Of a DNA stretch of 64,000 nucleotides, positions 1-12,240 are shown in pieces. The notes beneath the pieces were generated by a model, which saw only the letters and a list, made by a program, of their open reading frames with translations, ran no database searches and was not told the DNA's origin. The position numbers and the translations under genes were made by a program. Source of the stretch: Lactuca virosa (Eukaryota > Streptophyta > Magnoliopsida > Asterales > Asteraceae); NCBI GenBank assembly GCA_928212115.1, contig CAKMRJ010005634.1:173817202-173881201 (forward strand). Direction: 5' to 3'. Numbering within the stretch: the first letter of the stretch is position 1; each line of letters starts with the position of its first letter.

Positions 1-1859
1 TTTTGCTATAATTAAGGGAGAGGATATACTTCATTTCAGTTCTAAAGGCTTAGATTGAGACCTTAATCATCTTTAGTCAAGAATATATATATATGAATTT
101 CATGTTGGATTGGTTCAACTTAAGGAAATTCTATATATTGCGTTCTCAAAATTCGATTATGATTACGGCATCCCTCTTCATAGTCAAATTTTGAAAACAT
201 GGCAAATAAAAATATTGTAGCAAAAGACGGTCTAGAATCATGTCTTTATGTGAGACATCATGAATCGTGTACCATTTGCTTTGGGTACAGGATCGATTGC
301 ATGTGCATAAATATTTGTCATTTCTAAATTTTTCCAAATGCCCAGAGGCATTAAGAAGGGAAAGGTCTAGAATTGGATATGACTAAAATGATTAAGCAAT
401 TGTCGAGGACAATCTGAGGTTTACCAAAGATTGGTTGCTCAGGGACAGTTGGAAGTATAGTGCTAATTTTTGAAGGACCATATTGACATATTCTGAAAAG
501 AGGCATCTCTTATTCAGAAGTGATAGTCAAAATGAGAATATGGAGTTGTCTCCATAGGTGGAAGTTATCTGTGTAAGATTAGAAAACTTAATGCAAGAAG
601 CTTGTCCAAAGCATGTACTTTGAATATGAGACTTAGTTTCCATGGAGTTGATCTCCATTGAATACCTTATAATGACTGTTGACAAGTCTTTGTGACTTTG
701 TACATATTCATTACAGGAGGGTCAGTGCATATAAGTTTAAAATCTAAACAGATTTCGATAAATGATAGGAATTTGAAATTCTCACATTTTTCGATAAGGA
801 TTGGGAGTGTGAATTAGAATCATTGAATTATGTTCAATTGGTTTATTTCACAAAGTAAGGATCATAGACAAACATAGAGTGCATACTTGGTGTATGGCAA
901 AGCTATTGTTTAAGAAAAACATAGTGTACATGCTTGGAGCATGGGACAACTAGTGTTTTAATTCAAGTATAAAGTTGATAAAACCGAAACAATGAATAAT
1001 GAGTAATCAGTATGGTGATAAATAAAAGTGTTTATTTATATTCATAGGGTTTGATACCATATTTGATTTCATTTATTCTTGTGTTTCACTTTGCATGTTT
1101 TGACTTCCAGAATAACTAAGTCGCTCTTCCTGAATGATTAAGTTATTCAAACCATCCACAGTCGGTCCTATGTTGGAAGTAGATATGAATCAAGACTGTC
1201 ATGGGTTGGTTGGTAGAGGTCCAAGTTGGTGGACAAAGTGGTGCTCAACACTCATGAGTGCTCATAAGTTTCTGAGTATTGGATTCAACCCGCGCTCATT
1301 TGATCACTTCATGGATTTATCACGAGTGATCATGAGATGATAATATCTTATATTCTTCAAACCTAGAGATATGAGTTGTTACTATGAGTTGGTTGTACAT
1401 TGATTGCACGAAAACGCATTCGGTAACTCGATGTTATAAAACGTGCCTTTGGTATGATTCAACAAGTAGTAGAACAAGCCATATGAGTCGAAGTTTTATC
1501 CATTCCTTTACCTTCGGGATAAAAGCGATATATGTGGGCCCCTCGATGATTTAAAGATGATACATGTGAGTGCTTGGCCAAGCCAGGACTGATTTGATTT
1601 GTTCAATCAGTCAGTCATCATGAATCGGAAATCGGGAAACAACAAATGGACAGAGAGATGATTGATAATCCATGTCTCAGTCCATATGATATCTAGAATG
1701 GAGGAATATATGATCCCTTATCTAATGGACAAGTCATTAACAAAGGTCAGAGTTCATCGACAAGGTCAGAGTTCGACAGAAGCTTTTGAGAGCTACGATT
1801 GCTGATCGGTTCCTGAAGTCATACGCAATAATAGTTTTAGACTTATCCAAGTGGGAGAC
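1..1859 (+). pseudogene. Eroded copia pol 3' region (RT/RNase H), copy 1
   Basis: This is the internal 3' part of C1, ending at the purine tract before the LTR at 1860. No long frame survives. Around 260-300 the translation gives NRVPFALGTGSIACAI-like residues, which line up loosely with the copia RT block that normally reads near RVPYASAVGSLMYAM. That match is weak and is my reading, not a search result. The same sequence recurs at 6412-8258, 9897-11769 and 16338-18169, and in reverse in C2 (about 20454-22250) and C4. Confidence 0.5.
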
Positions 1860-1989
1860 TGTTGGATTAATGTCTAAGTCCATAACTATAATTGGTAAGA
1901 CTTGACCCGACCCGACATGGTCCATTTGGGTTGCATGACATCATGCATTTGGATAGACTATAATGAGAGAAATAACACTTAAAGTTGGA
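1860..1989 (+). repeat. Truncated C1 LTR (first ~130 bp)
   Basis: The sequence begins TGTTGGATTAATGTC directly after the purine tract and follows the full LTR at 18170 for about 130 bp. It then jumps near AAAGTTGG into gag sequence. The rest of the LTR, the primer-binding site and the leader are missing. The identical junction occurs at about 11904. Confidence 0.75.
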
Positions 1990-2330
1990 TGTTCAATCAC
2001 TTTCTAAGTCACATAGTGAGTTCCTTTGGGACTACTATGAAACAGACTATGACATGAACCTTAATGATCATATCTATTTGCTTGGTGCTGCTGAATCAGC
2101 AAGATTTGGAACGATAGTAAAGCAAATTTGATTAGAAGATCACTTCCAAAAACTTTATGGACAGTGACAATGGTGACACTGGAAATCCAGAAAAAGCATT
2201 CTCTTCCCAATGGAAAGGGATTGGCCATAGTCAACCCGGTTGACCAAATGGTAAAGAGAAAGGCTAAGTCTGAGATAGTCCCATACCAAAAGGGTCCATG
2301 TCAAAGGAAGGGGCGTTGATTGCAAAGCTG
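1990..2330 (+). pseudogene. Copia gag remnant, copy 1
   Basis: In one frame this stretch reads about QSLSKSHSEFLWDYYETDYD, then a DHIYLLGAAESARF-like segment. These match the copia gag (UBN2-type) region seen more fully in C4 at 47728-48162 (QSLPESYSELIKDYY, DLTYLLVAAESA). The N-terminal half of gag is missing, because the junction with the truncated LTR falls just upstream. Frameshifts follow. A later piece near 2230-2290 corresponds to the VNPVDQMVKRKAKSEIVP segment before the zinc knuckle. It cannot be translated as one product. Confidence 0.6.
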
Positions 2331-3767
2331 CCAAATTTACCTAAGGATGTTAAGTAATAAGTTTGACTCTACATCAGGTGAGCCCATTATCTAACTCTGT
2401 TAAGTTCTATTCTGAGATCCTCATTACATGATGTGACTGGGTCACATGTTGATGTTTTAAGAATCAAAGAATAGAGAGAAATCTTAAAGGAAGTATATGT
2501 TGATTCTGATCGCGAAGGTGGATTTCGATCGCATCAGAATTTTGAGCAAGGAATAGATAACAACAATTTTCCATGTGGATTGCAAGGATAAGTTTTTCCG
2601 CAAAGTTTTAAAATAAAAGAAAATTGTTTAATTTTATTTATTTGAAGTATCCTTACAATGGTATTTGTGGAAAATTGTTGCTTATATAATTCCACTGACA
2701 GGCAATATTGGAAAATGGATTGGATTCTTTCATTTGTGGTAGTGTCTAAATTTACCAAATCAGGAAAGTTCCTCATCGCCCAAGTTTCAATTGGACGGAA
2801 ACTTGGAATCATGCAAGTTGAATAGTATGATGAATGAGAACTTTCAAGCATTGGAAAATCAAGACTAATTACTTGTTCACATGGATGTGTGAGTCAAGTG
2901 AAGGACTAAAGGGATCGAGTACACATTCTTGTGCACTGGTCATGTCCACCACAAAGCTCGTTAAGACCTATTTGATTTACAAAGTTTAGTAATATGGTTA
3001 TACTTACAAGTTTAAGTATAATTCTGAAACATTGGAAAAGTCTCAATGTATGGCAGAACGAATGAGAAGAATCAAATTAGGCAGGAAAGATAAAAGTTTT
3101 CTCAAATCTGAAAGATGGGAGAGTACTTTAGTATCATGTTTTGTGATCATATTAATGATTTAAGAACCACATCACAATGGTCTTCTAAGGACATCTTAGT
3201 GCATTCTTATGACTAAGAAGAGGAGTCATGAATTGTTTGAAATGGTTAAATCAAGGAGATGAGTCATACTTCGTTTCAAAACAAGTCTTAGAGTCATACT
3301 CCAAGACTATAAGTTGAGTGGCATATCTTAAAGAAAGGTTTATAACACTTGTCAAATGTAAGAGTAAAAGTGTCCTACTCTTGTACATTTGAAGTTGGTA
3401 AGTTGTGATGTTTTGGATTAAACAAAGACCAACTAAGGCCAATTGTGTGAAGTGTTTGTCTTGATAAAAATCCGCACTATCTCTTGAATATTTGGCAAGA
3501 TAGTCTTATATGTCAAGAGGACAGTGGGCGTCTTAAAGATCCTAAAAAGAATTTCAAGAACTAATCAAGAATAAAACCTGAGGTTCTTCACTAGCACACG
3601 ACTTGAGGTTTATAACCTATCATGTTGACATATTATGTGCCCATTCCAGTTAAAGTTGGCTTTGCATAGGAGTTCTGGAAGTTCTCAATTGGTTGCATAA
3701 CAACTTGGAAGCAATGGCAGGCCCTGTTACTGCCAGGTGGAAGAAGTTAAGATTGCATAAGTTCAGT
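2331..3767 (+). pseudogene. Eroded copia protease/integrase region, copy 1
   Basis: This region joins the gag remnant to the solo LTR insertion. Short fragments still resemble copia integrase. Near 2985-3030 FTKFSKYGYTYK-like residues line up with the block usually reading FTDDFSRYGYIYL. Near 3060-3180 a stretch aligns loosely with the EFQNEVENQ..IKFLRSDRGGEY region. Near 3270-3330 a segment resembles the WGYALETA block. Stops occur every few dozen codons. C2 and C4 carry the same degenerate sequence, so most of the erosion predates their transposition. Domain placement is tentative. Confidence 0.4.
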
Positions 3768-3772
3768 CCATA

Positions 3773-5894
3773 TGTAACATCCCAAAATACGAGCCAAAAA
3801 AAATTCATTTTTGAAACATATTCTTAGCAAAACATTAGAAATAAAACATTCACTGATCATATCTTTTCATAAAAATGTCGCGTGTCCGGAAACCATTTTA
3901 TAAAAACATAATAATGTCAGAGTGCAAATCCCAGAATAACCCATGATGCGGAAATCAATGTGTGTGTATGATGTGCCGCTACCGCGCCAGCTCCTTCCCC
4001 TTCGACGAAGAGGTACCTGAAAACAAAACTATAAACTGTAAGCACAAAGCTTAGTGAGTTCCCCCATCATACCACATACCATACAGTTACATAACATACA
4101 TATATTGTCCGGCATATCTGGGTGCCCGACCTACCCCTTCGGTCCTCTCGACCGGATACTGTCTAGCATATCTGGGAGCTAGCCTCCCTTTCGGTCCTCT
4201 CGACCAGGTACTGACTAGCATATCTGGGTGCTGGTCTCCCCTTCGGTCCTCTCGACCGGGTACTGGGGACTATTCACCCCCTTACTACTACCACATACAC
4301 ATTTATCACATAATCTATCTAGCATGTCTGGGCACGACCGCCCCTTCGACCCTATCGGCCGGTAATCTGGGGACCATCTCCCCCTACTGTCACTAGTACA
4401 TAGCATCATATCATTTTAGCACATAACATATCACAGGTAGTAACAACCCAGATGAATATACAGAGACAATCATCTATCATGCAACTCCTACTGGTGGGCC
4501 CGACATTGGCCGTAGACCCACCCGCTACTGGAAGGTAACTCACTCAACGTGGCTGCTGACCTGCGTGGGAACTGACTGACTTCTGCGCGGCTGCTGCCGG
4601 AAATCCGCCGGCTATAAGTCCCACAAAAACAATCAGTCAAATAAGGCTAACCGACCTCAGGGTTAAAATGACCATTTACCCCTAACTAAACCAAGAGTCA
4701 AAATCAAAGTCAACTTCCAGTTGACCCGACTCGCCGAGTTGGCTTGCCAACTCGCCGAGTCCCTATCCACTCGATTGACCATAATCTCGTCTCTACTCGT
4801 CGAGTTAGGCATTGACTCGCGAGTTTTCTTCTAAACCGATGACCACTAGTCCTTCATCCTACTCGCCGAGTTGTATGAACAACTCGTCGAGTTCATCTTC
4901 AACCGAAGAACCATTCTATGCTGAGACTCGCCGAGTCGTATGAACAACTCGCCGAGTCTGTTCTTGAGACTCCGCCGAGTCAGGGCATTGACTCGCCGAG
5001 TTCCTCCATGAGTGAGTCTGGCTTCCGACTCACTGAGTCCACGCCCCCCCCATGAACTCACGACTCCACTCAGCAACACAAAAGGGGAAAATTCCGCGGA
5101 CTCGCGACCGACTCGCCGAGTCCGATGAACGACTCGTCGAGTCGGCCGCATGCCACTATTAATACTCAATTTTGCTTGGATCCAGCTCATTCCATACGTA
5201 GATCGAGGTTTCCTAGGGCTTGATTAACACTCAAGTTTCCAACTTTACGTGTAAATAAACACCAATGAAGGTTTTAGGGCTCAAAATGCACTAAAAGAGT
5301 AGTCTAGGGCTTTTCATGCAATATGCTTCATAAAGGCAGAGGATCCGAGCACCTGGAGCTCCATCATGCCTAGATCTAAAGGTAATCAGCTTATCACCAG
5401 ACCCTAGTTCATACCCAAGCTTGGAAATGGCTCAAGAAGGACTTTAATGGAGCTCTAAGGGACTATAAGCATGAAAACAGAGGGAAAACTGAGTTATACC
5501 TCAAGGAAATCTATGAAATAACACCAAGATGCCTGCCTCCTTCCTCTCCTCTTGATCTACTCTCCTTTCTCTCTCAAAGTCTTCAAGAAATCACACCAGC
5601 ACTTCAATTTCACAAGGAACGATGTTAGAACGATATAGGGGGCTCTGAGGGTGAATGGGGGCGAGCTTGGGGCGCATAAGGTTGGGTTTTTAAATAGGGT
5701 GCAAACCCTCGGAATTAGGGTTTCACCAGACAGCGGGGACTCGCCGAGTCCAGAATATGGACTCGCCGAGTCGCCAACTTAAACGTGTTCCATGTCCCGG
5801 CTCTACTCGGCGAGTCGGGCCTACAACTCGCCGAGTCCAAGGCTAAAAATGCATAATACTTAGATAAATTTACATACCAGGAACCAGTGCGACA
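3773..5894 (-). mobile_element. Solo gypsy LTR S1, copy 1
   Basis: The plus strand starts TGTAACATCCC and ends near GCGACACA; the second copy ends GGTTGCTACA. The element therefore reads on the minus strand as TGTAGCAACC...GGGATGTTACA, about 2.1 kb. It is flanked by the target duplication CCATA (3768-3772; right side damaged to CATA, 5895-5898). No internal region or second LTR is present, so it is a solo LTR inside C1. It contains the paired ACTCGNCGAGT array (about 4729-5135 and 5740-5840) and a ~53 bp minisatellite. The LTR of G2 (35317) begins with a very similar TGTAACACCTGGTTTCTGG. Confidence 0.85.
4112..4390. repeat. Minisatellite in S1 LTR, ~53 bp period
   Basis: Units starting GCATATCTGGG begin at 4112, 4166 and 4218, with a related GCATGTCTGGG at 4322. 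Each carries a CTTCGGTCCTCTCGACC-like core. Period is about 52-54 bp, with one unit lost or diverged. The same array is seen at about 14030-14300. Confidence 0.75.
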
Positions 5895-5898
5895 CATA

Positions 5899-8258
5899 TG
5901 AGTTTAGATTTGTCATTATCACTTGTCTTGTGACTGGGGTTTTGACGATTCACATGGATAAGAAACACATACACCATAAAATCTAAGGGTCATAAGTTTC
6001 TCTCCGATTCATGAAAAATGATGGTGAGGAAACACTTCCACCAAGTAGATTTGAAGCAGATGGCAAAAGATCTAAACAATTGAGACTATGATGACGGCAT
6101 CCCTTTTCATAGTTCTGAAATTGTTTAGACACACATGCATGCTATCTAAGGAAAGGTGTATGATTTTGATAAAGTTTTATCAAAGCATCTCGTATCAGAA
6201 ATCTGAACTTTGGTAAGGAAGTCAATAAAGTATTGATTTCAGAAGTCCAGCTGATTTCTGAGTAATGTCAAAGCTAGTGGAGCATAAGTGTTATGCTAAT
6301 ATCATCATGTTAGTGGGGAGCATGATAATTATTGTTAGTGTTGCAAGTTAGCAATGTTAATTATAGAAAACAAAAGTTTCATTCGTGAGGCTGCAGATTT
6401 TAAAAAGTTGTTGCTATAATTAAGGGAGGAGGAATACTTCATTTCAGTTCTAAAGGCTTAGATTGAGACCTTAATCATCTTTAGTCAAGAATATATATAT
6501 ATGAATTTCATGTTGGATGGTTCAACTTAAGGAAATTCTATATATTGCGTTCTCAAAATTCGATTATGATTACGGCATCCCTCTTCATAGTCAAATTTTG
6601 AAACATGGCAAATAAAAATATTGTAGCAAAAAGACTGGTCTAGAATCATGTCTTTATGTGAGACATCATGAATCGTGTACCATTTGCTTTGGGTACAGGA
6701 TCGATTGCATGTGCATATAATTTTGTCATTTCTAAATTTTTCCAAATGCCCAGAGGCATTAAGAAGGGAAAAGGTCTAGAATTGGATATGACTAAAATGA
6801 TTAAGCAATTGTCGAGGACAATCTGAGGTTTACCAAAGATTGGTTGCTCAGGGACAGTTGGAAGTATAGTGCTAATTTTGGAAGGACCATATTGACATAT
6901 CTGAAAGAGGCATCTCTTATCAGAAGTGATAGTCAAAATGAGAATATGGAGTTGTCTCCATAGGTGGAAGTTATCTGTGTAAGATTAGAAAACCTAATGC
7001 AAGAAGCATGTCCAAAGCAATGTACTTTGAATAGAGACTTAGTTTCATGGAGTTGATCTCCATTGGAATACCTTATAATGACTGTTGACAAGTCTTTGTG
7101 ACTTTGTACATATTCATTACAGGAGGGTCAGTGCATATAAGTTTAAAATCTAAACAGATTTCGATAAATGATAGGAATTTGAAATTCTCACATTTTCGAT
7201 AAGGATTTGGAGTGTGAAAATTAGAATCATTGAAATTATGTTCAATTGGTTTATTTCACAAAGTAAGGATCATAGACAAACATAGAGTGCATACTTGGTG
7301 TATGGCAAAGCTATTGTTTAAGAAAAACATAGTGTACATGCTTGAGCATGGGACAACTAGTGTTTTTAATTCAAGTATAAAGTTGATAAAACCGAAACAA
7401 TGAATAATGAGTAATCAGTTATGGTGATAAATAAAAGTGTTTATTTATATTCATAGGGTTTGATACCATATTTGATTCATTTATTCTTGTGTTTCACTTT
7501 GCATGTTTTGACTTCCAGAATAACTAAGTCGCTCTTCCTGAATGATTAAGTTATTCAAACCATCCACAGTCGGTCATATGTTGGAAGTAGATATGAATCA
7601 AGACTGTCATGGGTTGGTTTGTAGAGGTCCAAGTTGGTGGACAAAGTGGTGCTACAACACTCATGAGTGCTCATAAGTTCTGAGTATTGGATTCAACCCG
7701 CGCTCATTTGAATCATTCATGGATTTTATCACGAGTGATCATGAGACGATAATATCTTATATTATTCAAACCTAGAGATATGAGTTGTTACTATGAGTTG
7801 GTTGTACATTGATTGCACGAAAACGCATTCGTAACTCGATGTTATAAAACGTGCCTTTGTGTATGATTCAACAAGTAGTAGAACAAGCCATATGAGTCGA
7901 AGTTTATCCATTCCTTTTACCTTCGGGATAAAAGCATATATGTGGGCCCCTCGATGATTTAAAGATGAACTGTGAGGTGCTTGGCCAAGCCAGGACTGAT
8001 TTGATTTGTTCAATCAGTCAGTCATCATGAATCGGAAATCGGGAAACAACAAATGGACAGAGAGAGGATGAATAATCCATCTCAGTCCATATGATATCTA
8101 GAATGAGGAATATTGATCCCTTATCTATGGACAAGTCATTAACAAAGGTCAGAGTTCATCGAAGGTCAGAGTTCGACAGAAGCTTTTGAGAGCTACGATG
8201 CTGATCGGTTCCTGAAGTCATACGCAATAATAGTTTAGACTTATCCAAGTGGGGAGAC
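5899..8258 (+). pseudogene. Eroded copia pol (RT/RNase H), C1 first version
   Basis: This continues C1 after the solo LTR and runs to the purine tract just before the LTR at 8259. The part from 6412 repeats the sequence at 1-1859. It is non-coding as it stands: frames end every few dozen codons. Compared with C2 and C4 it lacks about 85 bp near 6060 that in those elements holds a 36-nt hairpin. Assignment to RT/RNase H comes from its order between integrase and LTR and from weak residual similarity near 6665-6720. Confidence 0.5.
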
Positions 8259-9017
8259 TGTTGGATTAATGTCTAAGGTCCATAACTATAATTGGGTAGA
8301 CTGACCCGACCCGACATGGTCCATTTGGGTTGCATGGCATCATGCATTTGGATAGACTATAATGAGAGAAAGAAAACTTAAGGTTGGTTAAAATATTATA
8401 AGTTCTAATATATTAATAAGTATTATAATTAGTATTGCTCAAGAATAATTTGGAATTAATTAAGTGATCAAAGGAGACTAATTAAATCTATGGGTTGATT
8501 GTGTAAATCCGTCATTCTTATATATGTGGGCTTGTGATCCAAGATTCCTTATGTTTTGGACTAAGTCCATGAGGTGACCCATGGATACTCCATGGGAGGT
8601 TTAAACTCCATGGAGGCATAAGGAATGGGTAAAGTTATGAGTTACATGGTGTAACCCTAATAGCCACATATAAAGAATCTCATGGCTCAAGAATCGTGCG
8701 CACGAATGGTGAATATGAGGGCTAGCCGATTTTCAACGGAGTGTTCCCCTTTCTCTCAAGTCATTCCATTGCATTGGGTGTTGTGTGAACCATTTGAGGT
8801 GTCACACTTGGGGCCGCGTCACTCAAGCTTCATGGAGCCAAGCTACATCAACCAAAGGTATGTATTCTATCCATTTGATTACCCAAAGTATCAGTATTGG
8901 TATGAGATAGGGTAATACCTTGAAAGTTCATAATTGCATGTAGAATAGAGAAAACATAGATCCAAGTATTTAGGGTTTGCATGACACTTAGGAGGGTAGA
9001 ATGATCAAAACCCATCA
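8259..9017 (+). repeat. C1 3' LTR, first version
   Basis: About 759 bp, starting TGTTGGATTAATGTC after the purine tract and ending AAACCCATCA. It matches 18170-18929. Only AT follows before the assembly gap, the same two bases that follow the second version. Confidence 0.85.
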
Positions 9018-9019
9018 AT

Positions 9020-9032
9020 NNNNNNNNNNNNN
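9020..9032. other. Assembly gap (13 N)
   Basis: Thirteen N bases separate the end of the C1 LTR from sequence lying in the middle of the S1 solo LTR. The two sides are not neighbours in any other copy in this window. Confidence 0.99.
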
Positions 9033-9379
9033 CTTGATCTACTCTCCTTTCTCTCTCAAAGTCTTCAAGAAATCACACCAAGCACTTCAATTTCACAAGG
9101 AACGATGTTAGAACGATATAGGGGGCTCTGAGGGTGAATGGGGGCGAGCTTGGGGCGCATAAGGTGGTTTAAATAGGGTGCAAACCCTCGGAATTAGGGT
9201 TCACCAGACAGCGGGGCTCGCCGAGTCCAGAATATGGACTCGCCGAGTCGCCACTTAAACCGTGTTCGCATGTCACCGTCCCCCGCTCTACTCGGCGAGT
9301 CGGGCCTACAACTCGCCGAGTCAAGGCTAAAAATGCATAATACTTAGATAAATTTACATACCAGGAACCAGGTGCTACA
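9033..9379 (-). mobile_element. S1 solo LTR, partial copy after the gap
   Basis: The last ~347 bp of the S1 LTR in plus-strand order, matching about 15480-15821. It ends GGTGCTACA and is followed by the target duplication CCATA (9380-9384). It is truncated by the gap, not by a biological end. Confidence 0.8.
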
Positions 9380-9384
9380 CCATA

Positions 9385-11769
9385 TGAGTTTAGATTTGTC
9401 ATTATCCTTGTCTTGTGACTGTGGTTTTGACGATTCACATGGATAGAACACATACACCATAAAATCTAAGGGTCATAAGGTTCTCTCCGATTCATGAAAA
9501 TGATGGTGAGGAAACACTTCCACCATAGATTTGAAGCAGATGGCAAAGAGCTAAACAATTGAGACTATGATGACGGCATACCCTTTTCATAGTTTCTGAA
9601 ATTGTTTAGACACAACATGCATGCTATCTAAGAAAGGTGTATGATTTTGATAAAAGTTTTTATCAAAGCATCTCGTATCAGAAATCTGAACTTTGGTAAG
9701 GAAGTCAATAAAGTATTGATTTCTAGAAGTCCAGCTGATTTCTGAGTATATGTCCAAAGCTAGTGGGAGCATAGTGTTATGCTAATAATCATCATGTTAG
9801 TGGGAGCATGATAATTATTGTTAGTGTTGCAATTTAGCAATGTTAATTATAGAAAACAAATTTTCAATTCGTGAGGCTGCATGGATTAAAAAGTTGTTTT
9901 GCTATAATTAAGGGAGAGGATATACTTCATTTCAGTTCTAAAGGCTTAGATTGAGACCTTAATCATCTTTAGTCAAGAATATATATATATGAATTTCATG
10001 TTGGATTGGTTCAACTTAAGGAAATTCTATATATGCGTTCTCAAAATTCGATTATGATTACTGGCATCCCTCTTCATAGTCAAATTTTGAAACAGGGCAA
10101 ATAAAAATATTGTAGAAAAGACTGTCTAGAATCATGTCTTTATGTGAGACCATCATGAATCGTGTACCATTTGCTTTGGGTAACAGGATCGATTGCATGT
10201 GCTATAATATTTGTCATTTCTAAATTTTTCCAAATGCCCAGAGGCATTAAGAAGGGAAAAGGGTCTAGAATGGATATGACTAAAATGATTAAGCAATTGT
10301 CGAGACAATCTGAGGTTTACCAAGATTGTTGCTCAGGGACACGTTGGAAGTATAGTGCTAATTTTTGGAAGGACCATATTGACATATTCTGAAAAGAGGC
10401 ATCTCTTAGCAGAAGTGATAGTCAAAATGAGAATATGGAGTTGTCTCCATAGGTGAAGTTATCTGTGTAAGATAGAAAACTTAATGCAAGAAGCTTGTCC
10501 AAAGCAATGTACTTGAATATAGAGACTTAGTTTCCATGGAGTTGATCTCCTTGGATACCTTATAATGACTGTTGACAAAGTCTTTGTGCTTTGTACATAT
10601 TCATTACAGGAGGGTCAGTGCAATAAGTTAAAATCTAAACAGATGTCGATAAATGATAGGATTTGAAATTCTCACATTTTTTCGGATAAGGATTTGGGAG
10701 TGTGAAATGAGAATCATTGAAATTATGTTCAATGGTTTATTTCACAAGTAAGGATCATAGACAACATAGAGTGCATACTGGTGTATGGCAAAAGCTATTG
10801 TTTAAGAAAAACAATAGTGTACATGCTTGAGCATGGGACAACTAGTGGTTTTTTAATTCAAGTATAAAGTTTGATAAAACCCGAACAATGAATATGAGTA
10901 ATCAGTATGGTGATAAATAAAAGTTTTATTTATATCATAGGGTTTGATACCATATTTGAATTCATTTATTCTGTGTGTGTTTCACTTTGCATGTTTTGAC
11001 TTCCAGAATAACTAAGTCGCTCTTCCTGAATGATTAAGTTATTCAAAACCATCCACAGTCGGTCCTAGGTGGAAGTAGATATGAATCAAGACTGTCATGG
11101 GTGGTTTGTAGAGGTCCAAGTTAGGTGGACAAAGTGGTGCTACAACACTCATGAGTGCTCATAAGTTCTGAGTATGGATTCAAACCGCCGGCTCATTTGA
11201 ATCACTTCATGGATTTTTATCACGAGTGATCATGAGATGAGAATTCTTATATTCTATTCTTTCTTCAAAACCTAGAGAGATGAGTTGTTACTATGTTTGG
11301 TTGTACATTGATTGCACGAAAACGCATTCGGTAACTCGATGTTATAAAACGTCCTTTTGTGTATGATTCAACAAGTAGTAGAACAATCCATATGAGTCGA
11401 AGTTTATCCATTCCTTTTATACCTCGGGATAAAAGCGATATAGTGTGGCCCCTCGATGATTTAAAGATGATACATGTGAGTGCTTTGGCCAAGCCGGACT
11501 GATTTGATTTGTTCAAAGTCAGTCATCATGATCGGAAATCGGGAAACAACAAATGGACAGAGAGAAATGATTGATAATCCATGTCTCAGTCCATATGATA
11601 TCTAGAATGGAGGAATATATGATCCCTTATCTAATGGACAAGTCGAAACAAGGTCAGAGTTCATCGACAAGGTCAGAGTTCGACAGAAGCTTTTGAGAGC
11701 TACGATTGCTGATCGTTTTCCTGAAGTCATAACGCAATAATAGTTTTTAGACTTATCCAAGTGGGAGAC
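9385..11769 (+). pseudogene. Eroded copia pol (RT/RNase H), second version, part 1
   Basis: From 9897 this is the counterpart of 1-1859; 9385-9896 corresponds to 5899-6411. It ends at the purine tract before 11770. Around 10160-10230 the translation reads YHLLWVTGSIACAIIFV, the best preserved trace of the copia RT block near GSIMYAM. Many single-base differences from the other copies fall in short homopolymers, which suggests residual sequencing error as well as true decay. Confidence 0.5.
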
Positions 11770-11904
11770 TGTTGGATAATGTCTAAGTCCATAACTATAA
11801 TTGGTAAGACTTACCCGACCCCCCCCGACATGGTTCCATTTGGGTTGCATGACATCATGCATTTGGATAGACTATAATGAGAGAAATAACACTTAAAGTT
11901 GGAT
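11770..11904 (+). repeat. Truncated C1 LTR, second version
   Basis: Same ~130 bp LTR start and same abrupt switch into gag sequence as at 1860-1989. Confidence 0.75.
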
Positions 11905-12240
11905 GTTCAATCACTTTCTAAGTCACATAGTGAGTTCCTTTGGGACTACTATGAAACGACGATGACATGAACCTTAATGATCATATCTATTTGCTTGGTG
12001 GTGCTGAATCAGCAATGATTTGGAACGATAGTAAGCAAATTTGATTAGAAGATCACAACTTCCCAAAAACTTTATGGACAGTGACAATGTGACACTGGAA
12101 TCCAGAAAAAGCATTCTCTTCCCAATGGAAAGGGATTGGCCATAGTCAACCCGGTTGACCAAATGGTAAAGAGAAAGGCTAAGTCTGAGATAGTCCCATT
12201 ACCAAAGGGTCCATATGTCAAAGGAAGGGGCGTTGATTGC
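11905..12240 (+). pseudogene. Copia gag remnant, second version
   Basis: Counterpart of 1990-2330. It contains the YYETxxDMNLNDHIYLLGGAES-type gag stretch and, further on, the segment before the zinc knuckle, in shifting frames. No start codon or complete zinc knuckle can be assigned. Confidence 0.55.

Larger units (their letters stand above)
1..9017 (+). mobile_element. Copia-like element C1, first version
   Basis: This plus-strand block runs: eroded pol 3' half, polypurine tract, truncated LTR, gag remnant, eroded integrase, solo gypsy LTR, eroded pol, polypurine tract, full LTR. The LTR starts TGTTGGATTA right after a CCAAGTGGGGAGAC-type purine tract and ends CCCATCA, a typical Ty1/copia layout. 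The whole block matches 9897-18929 almost base for base, apart from many single-base indels. It reaches the left edge of the window, so its true start is not seen. Copia identity rests on the gag remnant and on short residual pol similarity; no intact reading frame remains. Confidence 0.8.

Noticed and set aside
8682..8915. 77-codon plus-strand frame in the C1 LTR
   Set aside because: It lies in the LTR and is broken in the matching copy at 18590-18830 by several indels.
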